NCBI GenBank assembly: GCA_036563875.1
Contig: DATCLO010000001.1
Span: 1-39,422 of the forward strand
Direction: 5' to 3'
DNA: 39,422 nucleotides
Source of the DNA: ZC4RG29 sp036563875
GTDB taxonomy: Bacteria; Bacteroidota; Bacteroidia; Cytophagales; Cyclobacteriaceae
Both the position numbers and the translations under genes were made by a program. Positions 32,122 to 39,422 of this stretch are shown here, in pieces. Each line of letters begins with the position of its first letter. The stretch's first letter is position 1. The notes beneath the pieces were generated by a model. That model saw only the letters and a list, made by a program, of their open reading frames with translations. It was not told the origin of the DNA and searched no databases.

Positions 32122-32604
32122 TTACCCCACTATCTCCTCGGCTGCAGGTTCTACCACGATCACCGGATTCACCTTGACGTCCGAGCGAATAGAGTGCGTT
32201 ATCAGGCACCTTTCCTCAGCTTTCCGGATTACGCGCTCGGCTTTGGCGCGGTCTTCCTCGCGTGTTAGCGTAATATGTGGTTCAAGAGTGATCTCCGTCA
32301 TCCTGTACTGGCGGTCTTCCATATCCAGTTTTCCCCTCGACTTGCATGTGAATGCCGTAAAGGGAAGCTTCGAATTTTCCGCAATGGCTAAAAAGGTTGT
32401 CATCAGACAACTTGCCACGGACGCAGTGAACAGGTGCTCGGGCGACCATATCCCTGCAACACCTCCCGGAAACTGCGGCGGCGTGGCCACCTGAATGCAA
32501 CCCCCATCGCCTGATACTTGACCTGTAGACAATTCAGGAGAACACATAATCCCTTTCTTCGACTCGTTCCAGGTTACGTCAACGTTATAATAATGCGTGC
32601 TCAT
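32122..32604 (-). CDS. OsmC/Ohr family peroxidase-like protein
   Basis: A 160-residue OsmC-fold protein. The two catalytic cysteines of the family are present: one in FTASVASCLMTTFLAIAE near residue 66 and one in KAEERCLITHSI near residue 133. The middle GIWSPEHLF stretch is also typical. Members reduce organic hydroperoxides in the cytoplasm; this branch (TPPQFPGG, MTEITLEPHI) is closer to general OsmC-like proteins than to Ohr. A Crp/Fnr-type half-palindrome at 32655-32670 lies at the activation distance on its strand, suggesting joint control with the RIC genes. Confidence 0.88.
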   Translation of the reverse strand: MSTHYYNVDVTWNESKKGIMCSPELSTGQVSGDGGCIQVATPPQFPGGVAGIWSPEHLFTASVASCLMTTFLAIAENSKLPFTAFTCKSRGKLDMEDRQYRMTEITLEPHITLTREEDRAKAERVIRKAEERCLITHSIRSDVKVNPVIVVEPAAEEIVG

Positions 32605-32625
32605 GATTCCTTGATTTATTCATAT

Positions 32626-32633
32626 GCAAGGTA
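32626..32633 (-). promoter_or_regulatory. Putative -7 element of osmC (TACCTTGC)
   Basis: A partial match to TAnnTTTG on the minus strand (TA and TT conserved), placed exactly 29.5 bp from the centre of the Crp/Fnr-like site, as at ric. Confidence 0.35.
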
Positions 32634-32654
32634 ACGCTGACTGCGTCAGCCCAG

Positions 32655-32670
32655 CATGACGAATGTCAAG
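32655..32670. promoter_or_regulatory. Crp/Fnr-type site CATGACGAATGTCAAG
   Basis: Core TGAC-GAAT-GTCA is a perfect 4+4 palindrome with TGA-N6-TCA spacing; outer bases match the strong sites only in part (ATGAC on one side, TTGAC on the other strand). Confidence 0.5.
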
Positions 32671-32690
32671 GGGAAAAGCTGATCTTTAAA

Positions 32691-32722
32691 GTGTTAAGGT
32701 GCTAAAGCGTTGAAGTGTTGAA
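32691..32722. repeat. Four degenerate octamers, consensus GYGYTRAR
   Basis: GTGTTAAG, GTGCTAAA, GCGTTGAA and GTGTTGAA follow each other in exact 8-bp register. The array is non-coding and ends near 32727. Confidence 0.65.
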
Positions 32723-32802
32723 GTTGTGCTACCTGCCGAACGAGTAGTACACTTGACGACAAGTAGTTACTTATAAGGGAAAGATGTCGCCGTCAGGTGA
32801 CC

Positions 32803-33168
32803 CTATCCGAACAACCCCATTTTATGCTGAAAAATCCCTGCAATGCTTTGCGCCCGTTGCTTTATTTCTGTCGCGCGGGGCCCATTGAAGAGTTCATCCA
32901 CGGTTTCCTCAAAAAGCTCCAGCCATCGCGCAAAATGTTCCTTTCCAATAGCAAGCCTTACGTGCTTCTGAAAGGGATTTCCACGGTAACTCATTTCTCC
33001 CAACATCATCGAAGCCCAGAAATTGTACATGGTGGGCAGATGCGCAGGCCAGTCGACATGCGAAAATACCGGACCGATCAGCTCGTCCTTTCGAACTTTG
33101 TCATAAAATGAGTCGACGAGCCGCACAATATCTGCCCTGCTCTCCAAATCGCTCTTAACTTCATTCAT
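32803..33168 (-). CDS. Group III truncated haemoglobin
   Basis: A 121-residue haem protein of the trHb group III (Ctb-like). The proximal histidine is in GKEHFARWLELF; the tyrosine in DSFYDKVRKD is the usual B10 distal residue that stabilises bound ligand; the PVFSHVDWPAHLPTMYNFWASMML stretch is characteristic of the group. Such globins bind O2 or NO and protect against nitrosative stress in microaerobic bacteria. It begins 34 bp after the nosY stop on the same strand, so it is probably the last gene of the nos operon, which suggests protection of NosZ from NO or removal of NO/O2. Confidence 0.92.
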   Translation of the reverse strand: MNEVKSDLESRADIVRLVDSFYDKVRKDELIGPVFSHVDWPAHLPTMYNFWASMMLGEMSYRGNPFQKHVRLAIGKEHFARWLELFEETVDELFNGPRATEIKQRAQSIAGIFQHKMGLFG

Positions 33169-33202
33169 AGCGCAATATCTCGATCAATACAACAACGTAT
33201 CC

Positions 33203-33970
33203 CTACAAATCCTTCCGGGTGAAGACACGTAATGCAATCCAAAGGGGCATCAGTACCCAAAGTACCAGGATTCCGGCGGAGAAGAGAATACCCAAACTGC
33301 TTCCAAAAAAGTTCTTGTAAAAGGCGCCGGTGTAGCCCATCAGCGCAGAAATGTCAAGTTGCAACAGCATGACAATCCGCGCCAAGTCCACCGGATTGAA
33401 TGCGATAAGCGCAAGCGTGACCTTCTCCAGCGGATAGTCGGCAAAACTATAAATGATCCACAATAACAGGCCATCATATATAAGAGAAAAGTAAAACCAG
33501 AACAGCAACGCTATGCCGATGGCCTTAGCCTTGTCGCGTGTAAGAACCGACGAAAGGAATGCCAGCGACACAAATACCAGCGTTAGCATCAGTCCCGAAA
33601 ACAACAGCGTCCACGCTCCAGGACCTCCACCGAACATCAGTAATGGAACACCCGCGCCCACCAGAAACGCTGCGCATAGTGAAAATGCAGCCGCCATGTA
33701 CTCACCCAGGAATACTACGCGGCGGGCCACCGGCTGGGCGAGCATGAGTTCGATGAATTCGTAAGAGTTAAAAAAGTGGATGGTTGTGAACACGATACTC
33801 ACAAGTGGTACCACCATGAGCACCACATTGAGGAGGCTAAGTACAACCTTTCCCGGATCGCTGTCGAGCTGAAACATGGCAAACGTGCTCACGAGAAGGA
33901 ACAGCGTGTATAACATCGTAAACCTGGTCCGCAGGATATCGATGAAGATGTATCGCACAATCCGGGTCAT
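33203..33970 (-). CDS. nosY: ABC permease NosY, copper-site maturation of N2O reductase
   Basis: A 255-residue ABC-2-type permease with six predicted helices (about 19-35, 45-67, 89-113, 118-142, 151-177, 222-250). The cytosolic loop after helix 2 holds FFNSYEFIELMLAQPVARRVVFLGEY, typical of NosY-like subunits that contact the NosF ATPase. NosDFY is required to build the CuZ sulfide-copper cluster, with NosD as periplasmic part. It starts 3 bp after the nosF stop. Confidence 0.92.
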   Translation of the reverse strand: MTRIVRYIFIDILRTRFTMLYTLFLLVSTFAMFQLDSDPGKVVLSLLNVVLMVVPLVSIVFTTIHFFNSYEFIELMLAQPVARRVVFLGEYMAAAFSLCAAFLVGAGVPLLMFGGGPGAWTLLFSGLMLTLVFVSLAFLSSVLTRDKAKAIGIALLFWFYFSLIYDGLLLWIIYSFADYPLEKVTLALIAFNPVDLARIVMLLQLDISALMGYTGAFYKNFFGSSLGILFSAGILVLWVLMPLWIALRVFTRKDL

Positions 33971-33973
33971 GGC

Positions 33974-34702
33974 TCAATCAATTACAGAGTGAATCAGTTC
34001 GCGTTGTCGTACGAGCGTGGCGATCGCCTTCGATAACTTCGTCTCGTTCGTGTCGCGTTTCAACGCCTCGATCGTATCATCAAACTGTATTTTCCCTTCA
34101 TACATGTAGATCACGTCGCTCGTCAGGTCCTCGAGGTCGCTCAGGATATGCGAGCTAATGACAATCAGTTTTCCAAGCCGCTTTTCCCGGAGGACCTTCT
34201 CCTTTAGAATCTCGACGGAAACGGGATCCAAACCCGCTGTAGGCTCGTCCAATATCAGCACCGGGGCGCGGAAAAGAAACGCGAGTGCCGCGCTAACCTT
34301 TTGTCTCGTGCCTCCCGACAAAGCATGCATGCGCTTATCCATCATTCGGTCGAGGCCAAATGCTTCAATGAGCTCCTCGTCAGTATCCTGTTCCGGCCTT
34401 CTGATGTTCTTCATCATGTCTATGAGCTGGCCGATGCGCATGTTCTCGGGATACCGACCGATTTGCGGCATATAGCCCACCTTTTCCCGGTACCGCCAGT
34501 CGCCAAGTATGCTCTTGCCATCAAAGTGAATGTCTCCGGAGGTTGGGACAACCAGTCCCAGGATGCATTTGATCAGCGTGGTCTTGCCCGATCCGTTGGG
34601 CCCGATGAGTGCGTAGCTCTTGCCAGGCTGTAGTTGAAGCGTTACTTCATTGAGGGCCTTGAGGCGGCCAAAGTTTTTCGATATGTTTTCAACCGAGATC
34701 AT
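33974..34702 (-). CDS. nosF: ABC ATPase NosF
   Basis: A 242-residue ATPase. Walker A GPNGSGKTT near residue 34, the signature LSGGTRQKVSAALAF near 130, Walker B VLILDEPTAGLDP near 152 and the H-loop SSH near 185 are all intact. It energises NosDFY during maturation of N2O reductase. Its start overlaps nosD by 14 bp and its stop nearly touches nosY, so translation is coupled. Confidence 0.94.
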   Translation of the reverse strand: MISVENISKNFGRLKALNEVTLQLQPGKSYALIGPNGSGKTTLIKCILGLVVPTSGDIHFDGKSILGDWRYREKVGYMPQIGRYPENMRIGQLIDMMKNIRRPEQDTDEELIEAFGLDRMMDKRMHALSGGTRQKVSAALAFLFRAPVLILDEPTAGLDPVSVEILKEKVLREKRLGKLIVISSHILSDLEDLTSDVIYMYEGKIQFDDTIEALKRDTNETKLSKAIATLVRQRELIHSVID

Positions 34703-35966
34703 GTGGCTTCATTGATGGGGCGCTGTCCTCCAGGTTTACCGGTGTCATAGCCGGCACAGCACGCTCTGCCCTGTCGAGCAGGAAGACGAGGAAGCTGCGC
34801 CATAGCAAGACGGCCACAGGCATTCTCTCGACAATCATACTGTACATGCTAACAGGTCTGTACGGAACATCGCCGGTGTTGTCCCGGTCCAGGTCGTAGC
34901 CCTCATACCGGTCCCAATAATTGTTTCGGATCGTGTTGAGCACCAGCGATCCATTCGTTACGATGTCAAAGGTGTTCGATGAAAAATTGTTTCGCTCAAA
35001 GGTATTGTTGTCACAACTCGCCTGCAGGCGTACCGCGTAACCATTGGACGTGAAAGTGTTTTCCCTGAATGTGATGCGGCTGCTGCCTTCCATGAATATT
35101 CCCGCAGAATTGCGGACAAACTTGTTTCCGACAACCTCGCTGTCCCGTATGTCTTTCAGCAACAGTCCGTATGCTGCGGGTCCCCAATTGTCGCCAAAGG
35201 TGTTGTTGATCATATGCACTCCCCGGGTATACATTACCGCCACACCCGCGCCGTTACGCACAAACTGATTGTGACGATACTCGTTGTCGTGCGAGAACAT
35301 AAAGTGCAGGCCGTACCGAATGTTGCCTTCACTGATGTTATGACGGATTTGCGACGACGTCACAAACTCAAAGTATATGCCGTCGCGATGCCCTTTCACC
35401 ACGTTGCTGTCTATGACGATATGATGGGATTTCCAGGCATGGATACCATTTCCCGTATCCTGTTCATTTCCCGGTGTGGCCTGCAGTATATTGTTGGCGA
35501 TGTGTGAATTTGATGAGCCGGAGAGATATATTCCGAAGTAAACATCTTCGAATTGGTTGTCGCGAACCGTAACGCGTGAAGCATTGAGCACCTTCACCGC
35601 AGCCAGGTCATGCATGCTTGCGCGACCCGTGTTCCTGAAGACGATCCCCGCAACTGTCACATTAGACGAGGCGATCGTCAGCAACTCGTACTTGCGTTCT
35701 CCATCCAGAATCGGATTATTTATACCCAGCAGCACGAGCGGCCTTTCGATGCGCAGATTCCCCTCTTTGTACAGTCCTGAGGAAATCAGCACTGTATCGC
35801 CAGGACGGGCAGCGTCAATGGCTTCATGAATAGATTTAAACCCCTCTCCTTTTCCGACACGAAGCGTCGCGGCATAGGTGGACGCAGACCAAAGCAATAT
35901 CGCCACCAGGGACGTAAACCCTATCGTCTTCCTCATCCAACCAAACCAGACGTCGAGCCCTTTCAC
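34689..35966 (-). CDS. nosD: NosD, periplasmic copper-site maturation protein
   Basis: A 425-residue exported protein. A signal peptide (ending STYAA) is followed by a right-handed beta-helix with repeated N-x-F and N-x-W turns: GFKSIHEAIDAARPGDTVLI, then repeats such as VTVRDNQFEDVYFGIYLSGSSNS and FSHDNEYRHNQFVRNGAGVAV. Such beta-helices (NosD/carbohydrate-binding type) deliver sulfur or copper to NosZ. The stop overlaps nosF by 14 bp, and the start overlaps the nosL stop by 4 bp. A hydrophobic stretch near the C-terminus (MPVAVLLWRSFLVFLLD) may anchor it. Confidence 0.94.
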   Translation of the reverse strand: MKGLDVWFGWMRKTIGFTSLVAILLWSASTYAATLRVGKGEGFKSIHEAIDAARPGDTVLISSGLYKEGNLRIERPLVLLGINNPILDGERKYELLTIASSNVTVAGIVFRNTGRASMHDLAAVKVLNASRVTVRDNQFEDVYFGIYLSGSSNSHIANNILQATPGNEQDTGNGIHAWKSHHIVIDSNVVKGHRDGIYFEFVTSSQIRHNISEGNIRYGLHFMFSHDNEYRHNQFVRNGAGVAVMYTRGVHMINNTFGDNWGPAAYGLLLKDIRDSEVVGNKFVRNSAGIFMEGSSRITFRENTFTSNGYAVRLQASCDNNTFERNNFSSNTFDIVTNGSLVLNTIRNNYWDRYEGYDLDRDNTGDVPYRPVSMYSMIVERMPVAVLLWRSFLVFLLDRAERAVPAMTPVNLEDSAPSMKPHDLG

Positions 35967-36397
35967 TTAAACGCTGTTACCAATTCTCCCCACGTCAAAT
36001 AGATGCCTTTCCAGGCCCGCAGTTGATCACGCATGGCGCCTTCCGATTCAAATGCGGCAATCCCACTCGCCATAGGCGAACGAATCGCGTCCGACTTCAC
36101 GTAAAAGGCGTCGCCTGCGGGGATAAGCTTTTCCGGCGTGGCGTAGTCAACTACAAGACGGAATGCCACGTCGCGATCCTGCACCTCACCTGAGTTGAGA
36201 AAGTTTACCATGCAGTTCAGGTCGTCGAACTTGAACACCTTCCCTTTTGTCGTGACTATTTCAGCGCCAAACTTCCGGTCCACCAGCGTCATCTTGCAGG
36301 TATGACAAGCGTCTACACCGTAACGCAAGGGTTCAGGCTTCACGCTGCATGCGAAGCAAACCATGCATGATATCACGATTAAGGCAGATGTTCTCAT
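35963..36397 (-). CDS. nosL: NosL copper lipoprotein
   Basis: A 144-residue lipoprotein (FAC lipobox near residue 17) of the NosL family, which binds Cu(I) and delivers it to NosZ. The copper motif is present: ACHTCKM near residue 32, with both cysteines and the methionine. Further family segments are FKFDDLNCMVNFL and DAFYVKSDAIRSPMASGIAAF. It overlaps its upstream neighbour by 4 bp and nosD by 4 bp, so it is tightly embedded in the operon. Confidence 0.93.
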   Translation of the reverse strand: MRTSALIVISCMVCFACSVKPEPLRYGVDACHTCKMTLVDRKFGAEIVTTKGKVFKFDDLNCMVNFLNSGEVQDRDVAFRLVVDYATPEKLIPAGDAFYVKSDAIRSPMASGIAAFESEGAMRDQLRAWKGIYLTWGELVTAFK

Positions 36398-36981
36398 ATC
36401 TTTCTGCGCGACAAAACAATTTCATAAACGAGTACGCCGATCGCTATCAATCCGGAAGTCACGAAAATCCAACCGCCGATGTCTGGTCCTGAAAACGCTG
36501 TAAAATTCAATAGCTGTTTCGTTCCGATTACCGGAGGTTGATAGGCCATACCCGGCACCACAATGGCCGCGTTTGGATCAAGGTTGTGGCCGTAATCATA
36601 TCCCCAGAGATAAAAGTCGACCAGCGCTGCAATACCACCAGCGATGAGCAGGATCACATAGATCACTAGTCCAGCCCGCCTGTTCAGTACTGACGCGAGT
36701 ACTCCTACACCGATAATGAATGCCACGATGTAAATCATGTACTTAAACTCCGGAAACATACTCACGTCGATGTGCTTCATGCCGATGTAGTGATTCAGCG
36801 CGCTGATGATTTTTACATCACCCGTGATGTTGTCGAGCCATATCTTCATCTCCAACCCCTCCGGGTACTGCGGAGCCCACATCAGGATTTGCCATAGAGG
36901 CACAAAGTACGCTGAAATCAGGAGGAGCGCCGATATGGCAACTGCTACGCGGGTCAATGTTGTGAGTTTTTGCATTATCAA
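36394..36981 (-). CDS. Four-helix membrane protein of the nos operon (NosB-like position)
   Basis: A 195-residue membrane protein with four predicted helices (about 10-32, 81-102, 107-128, 168-190). A long periplasmic loop (33-80) with PQYPEGLEMKIW and SALNHYIGMKH, and a second loop (129-167), carry no cysteine. It sits directly after nosZ, where Wolinella-type clade II nos clusters have nosB, and this fits by position and topology; identity by sequence was not confirmed. It overlaps nosL by 4 bp. Between it and nosZ lies a strong hairpin (37003-37039). Function unknown; perhaps involved in electron transfer or maturation. Confidence 0.75.
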   Translation of the reverse strand: MIMQKLTTLTRVAVAISALLLISAYFVPLWQILMWAPQYPEGLEMKIWLDNITGDVKIISALNHYIGMKHIDVSMFPEFKYMIYIVAFIIGVGVLASVLNRRAGLVIYVILLIAGGIAALVDFYLWGYDYGHNLDPNAAIVVPGMAYQPPVIGTKQLLNFTAFSGPDIGGWIFVTSGLIAIGVLVYEIVLSRRKI

Positions 36982-37002
36982 CGGTTTAGTCTCAGGGGTT
37001 AG

Positions 37003-37039
37003 GGGTGAAGGATTCGCTCCGCGAGCGAAGCCTTCACCC
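37003..37039. repeat. 17-bp-stem hairpin between nosZ and the next nos gene
   Basis: GGGTGAAGG (37003-37011) and TTCGCTC (37013-37019) pair with GAGCGAA (37023-37029) and CCTTCACCC (37031-37039), with one A/G mismatch and a CGC loop. No T-run follows on the minus strand, so it may protect or process the nosZ message rather than terminate it. Confidence 0.8.
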
Positions 37040-37058
37040 TTTGTATCGGCCGACGATA

Positions 37059-39050
37059 CTACTGTGCCGCCGCAGCCTCTCCTTCAATCACGCCGGTCGA
37101 GAATTTCAACGGCGTGTTGCTGTTTGCAGGAGAGACGCGGATGTACCCTGACATTTCCTGGTGAAGCGCCGAGCAGAAGTCGGTGCAATAGAACGGATAC
37201 ACACCCGTCTTTTCCGGGATCCACTTCAGCGTCTGCGTTTCACCGGGCATGATGAGGATCTCTGCATTCAGCGCACCCTTTATTGCGAACCCATGCGGCA
37301 CATCCCAATCCTGCTCAAGATTCGTCACGTGGAAATAAACCTGATCGCCCACGCGAACCCCTTCAATGTTGTCGGGTGTGAGGTGAGAGCGAATTGCGGT
37401 CATATACACATGAACATCCTTGCCTTTACGCTCAACACGTGCCTGTCCCTCTCCTTTCGCGGCGTACGGGTGTTCATTGTCTTCAAGGCGATAAAACTTG
37501 GCGACGTTGTCCCGTATCATGCTGGCTGGAAGCGCTTCAGCATAGTGCGGTTCGCCTACTGTCGGGAAGTCGAGAAGCAATTGCATCTTGTCGCCAGAGA
37601 TGTCGTACAGCTGTGCCGACTGCGCAAGTTCAGGTCCGGTAGGCAGGTAACGATCCTTCGTGATCTTGTTGTATGCGATCACATATTTTCCATGAGGCTT
37701 TGATGTCGGACCGCCAGGTATGCTCAAGTGACCGATCGAATAGTAAGTAGGAACGCGGTCGAGCACTTCAAGAGTTTCAAGGTTCCATTTGACGATCTCG
37801 GAAGATACGAACATAGACGTGTAAGCATTGCCTCTGCCATCAAATTCCGTGTGCAGCGGACCGAGACCCGGCTTTTGAACCTCGCCATGAAGTACCGATT
37901 CATAGCGGAGTACAGGAACTCCACCGAAATCGCCTTCAAAATCCTTGGCGGCTATCGCATTCTGAAACTTTGTGAAGGAGAACACCGGCATTGTAGCAGC
38001 TAGCTTACCGCTGCCTACGATATATTCTCCCGTCGGGTCGACATCACAGCCGTGAGGCGACTTGGGGCATGGAATAAAGTATACCAATTCAGGAAACTCT
38101 GCGATATCGAGTACCCGAACGCCCTTTTTCACGGTAGAGGTGGCCGAGTGCGTGCTCTCATCATAGACGTTGTGAACATATTCAACATTTTCCAGCCTAC
38201 CTTGTCCCTGCGAAGCGAGTTCTTCTGCCTTTTTCCAGTTGACAGCCATAATGAAGTCCTTGTCGTTCTGCGACGCGTTAACTTCAAGTAAGGTGTATGC
38301 CAGCTCTGTGTTATAGCAAGAGAAGAAGAACCAGTCGCGTGACGGACCTTTTCCGCCCCGGCTCAGGTCGAAGTTGAAGCCAGGCGTCCTCAGCTGAAAC
38401 GCGATACTCATTTCTCCGGATTGAGGGTCAACCTTGATAAAGGAGATTGATCCTTTGAAGTTGTCTTTGTAGGAACTTATGGGCACGTCCTTATTGTCCA
38501 TCGGGATACTGAATCGCGTACCAGCAATAACATATTCCGTGTTTTCCGTTATGAAAGGTGAGGAGTGATTTCCCCCGCTGTTGGGAATTTCCAGAATCTC
38601 TTCCGTCTTGAACGTAGTCAGATTAACGCGCGCAACGCGCGGCGTGTTGTTTGCATTCGCAAACGCCCATCGCCCGTCATGCTCTCCGTTTGTTGTAGAA
38701 AGCGCAATGTGGTGCAGGTCGTCCCACGGAACAAACCCATGCGTCGTATTCAGCATTGGCTTGGTTTCTTCACTGTACCCCCAACCGTTCTCAGGAGAAA
38801 CGGCGAATACCGGGAGGATCTTCAACAAACGTCCCGAGGGGATGCCATACACTCCAATCTGGCCATTAAAGCCACCTGAAACGATGTTGTAAAACTCATC
38901 ATACTGTCCGGGCGCCACATAAACTCTGTTAGCAGCGTCGCCCATTGCCATTTCGCCGGGACCTTTCGGTTTGCACCCGAAAGCAACCAGTCCGCACACT
39001 ATGAGCGTGACCGGTAGCCTGAATGTTGTCTTCATATATTTTGATGTCAT
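37059..39050 (-). CDS. nosZ: Nitrous oxide reductase, clade II (Sec-type)
   Basis: A 663-residue copper enzyme reducing N2O to N2. The N-terminus is a Sec/lipoprotein type (VAFGC; no twin-arginine motif), as in clade II enzymes, and the protein may be lipid-anchored. CuZ histidine contexts are visible: DDLHHIAL, GGNHSSP, PHGCDVDP, GPLHTEFDGRG and KPHGKY. The C-terminal cupredoxin domain carries the CuA pattern C622-x3-C626-x3-H630-x2-M633, written CTDFCSALHQEM as in clade II, with H at VPHGFA. The start at 39050 follows 9 bp after the cytochrome stop; a more lipoprotein-like ATG is at 39035. The nosL, nosD, nosF and nosY genes follow. Confidence 0.96.
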   Translation of the reverse strand: MTSKYMKTTFRLPVTLIVCGLVAFGCKPKGPGEMAMGDAANRVYVAPGQYDEFYNIVSGGFNGQIGVYGIPSGRLLKILPVFAVSPENGWGYSEETKPMLNTTHGFVPWDDLHHIALSTTNGEHDGRWAFANANNTPRVARVNLTTFKTEEILEIPNSGGNHSSPFITENTEYVIAGTRFSIPMDNKDVPISSYKDNFKGSISFIKVDPQSGEMSIAFQLRTPGFNFDLSRGGKGPSRDWFFFSCYNTELAYTLLEVNASQNDKDFIMAVNWKKAEELASQGQGRLENVEYVHNVYDESTHSATSTVKKGVRVLDIAEFPELVYFIPCPKSPHGCDVDPTGEYIVGSGKLAATMPVFSFTKFQNAIAAKDFEGDFGGVPVLRYESVLHGEVQKPGLGPLHTEFDGRGNAYTSMFVSSEIVKWNLETLEVLDRVPTYYSIGHLSIPGGPTSKPHGKYVIAYNKITKDRYLPTGPELAQSAQLYDISGDKMQLLLDFPTVGEPHYAEALPASMIRDNVAKFYRLEDNEHPYAAKGEGQARVERKGKDVHVYMTAIRSHLTPDNIEGVRVGDQVYFHVTNLEQDWDVPHGFAIKGALNAEILIMPGETQTLKWIPEKTGVYPFYCTDFCSALHQEMSGYIRVSPANSNTPLKFSTGVIEGEAAAAQ

Positions 39051-39059
39051 GTTTTGTGT

Positions 39060-39422
39060 CTATTGCTCCCCGTCGTTCTGGCGCATGAATTCCAGAATAT
39101 CGCGGGCGTCTCCGATGGAGACATTTTGATTGGGCATGCGCGTCAGACAGAGTTCCAGCAGCTTTTGCGCTTCAGGATCCTGATCAAGCATTACGTCTAC
39201 GTTGGTGATCATGTTCATGATCCACTCCGGCTTACGGCGTTTCGTAACACCTGCCCAACCTGGTCCGACAACGCGTGTCTCATCCAACCTGTGGCAAGCC
39301 TGGCATTTCATCTCGTAGATTGCTTGCCCGCGCTTGATGCGATCCTGCTCAAGCGGTGTATTGAGCGTCACATGCTGCACCTGTCCGATGCCTTTGCCAG
39401 GATCAGCATTTTCTGCAACCGC
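39060..39422 (-). CDS. Cytochrome c, C-terminal part (likely NosC-type electron donor)
   Basis: The reading frame is open to the right window edge (AVAENADPGKGIGQ upstream of the internal GTG at 39380), so the N-terminal part lies outside. A haem-binding CQACH motif and the downstream methionine-containing TRMPNQNVS stretch show a class I c-type cytochrome. ORF position nine bp upstream of nosZ suggests it donates electrons to N2O reductase, as clade II clusters encode such cytochromes. The visible ~120 residues have no membrane segment. Confidence 0.88.
   Translation of the reverse strand, partial: AVAENADPGKGIGQVQHVTLNTPLEQDRIKRGQAIYEMKCQACHRLDETRVVGPGWAGVTKRRKPEWIMNMITNVDVMLDQDPEAQKLLELCLTRMPNQNVSIGDARDILEFMRQNDGEQ

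Larger units (their letters stand above)
32605..32802. other. Intergenic region upstream of osmC
   Basis: 198 bp between osmC (start) and the truncated haemoglobin gene (end), both minus strand. From osmC outward it holds a weak -7 element, a GCTGAC-TGC-GTCAGC hairpin (32636-32650), a TGA-N6-TCA site, and a four-unit octamer repeat. No ORF is supported. Confidence 0.6.

Overview
The window is a chromosomal segment of a member of the Bacteroidota, most likely a Cytophagales-type environmental bacterium. This rests on the sequence itself: a type IX secretion C-terminal sorting domain, a TonB receptor/DUF4249/MG2-domain outer-membrane cluster, TAnnTTTG-type -7 promoter elements, weak or absent Shine-Dalgarno sequences, and mid-range GC. 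No rRNA, tRNA, CRISPR array, transposase or prophage gene was found.

Left third (1-15.4 kb), sugar and outer-membrane functions. It opens with the C-terminal part of a sodium/solute symporter, followed by a NUDIX-fold sugar regulator whose catalytic residues are lost. A minus-strand four-gene set follows: secreted protein, TonB-dependent receptor, DUF4249 lipoprotein and an MG2/plug-like protein. Next come an L-rhamnose mutarotase and a GH106 alpha-L-rhamnosidase lipoprotein, then a geranylgeranyl-reductase-type flavoprotein overlapping a FucP-family sugar permease, and an RraA-fold protein that unexpectedly carries a signal peptide.

Middle (15.5-25.9 kb), housekeeping and signalling. This holds an AI-2E family permease, a two-domain redoxin lipoprotein, a T9SS-secreted surface protein, nadA-nadB (quinolinate synthesis), and a histidine kinase/NtrC-like sigma-54 activator pair. 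The pair is divergent from a Rnk/GreA-C-like gene that has a well-formed -24/-12 sigma-54 promoter and a strong intrinsic terminator.

Right third (26-39.4 kb), an anaerobic/nitrogen-oxide island. It holds a degenerate phosphoribosyltransferase-like protein with a tandem UspA protein, and then an apparent operon ric (di-iron repair) - nrdJ (B12-dependent, oxygen-independent ribonucleotide reductase) - crp/fnr. After these come a DUF2249-RIC fusion, an OsmC protein, and a minus-strand N2O-reduction operon: cytochrome c, clade II-type nosZ, a NosB-like membrane protein, nosL, nosD, nosF, nosY and a group III truncated haemoglobin.

The most interesting signal is regulatory. Two near-perfect palindromes, TATGA-N6-TCATA, lie about 30 bp upstream of TAnnTTTG elements in front of both RIC-type genes. 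Weaker TGA-N6-TCA sites lie at the same spacing before osmC, and two helical turns farther out before the PRTase/UspA pair. Because crp/fnr lies in the first of these operons, the arrangement suggests a self-reinforcing local regulon for nitrosative/anoxic stress. A second regulatory circuit, TCS to sigma-54 promoter to rnk, is visible beside it. Several unrelated families of short intergenic hairpins and degenerate tandem repeats are scattered through the window.
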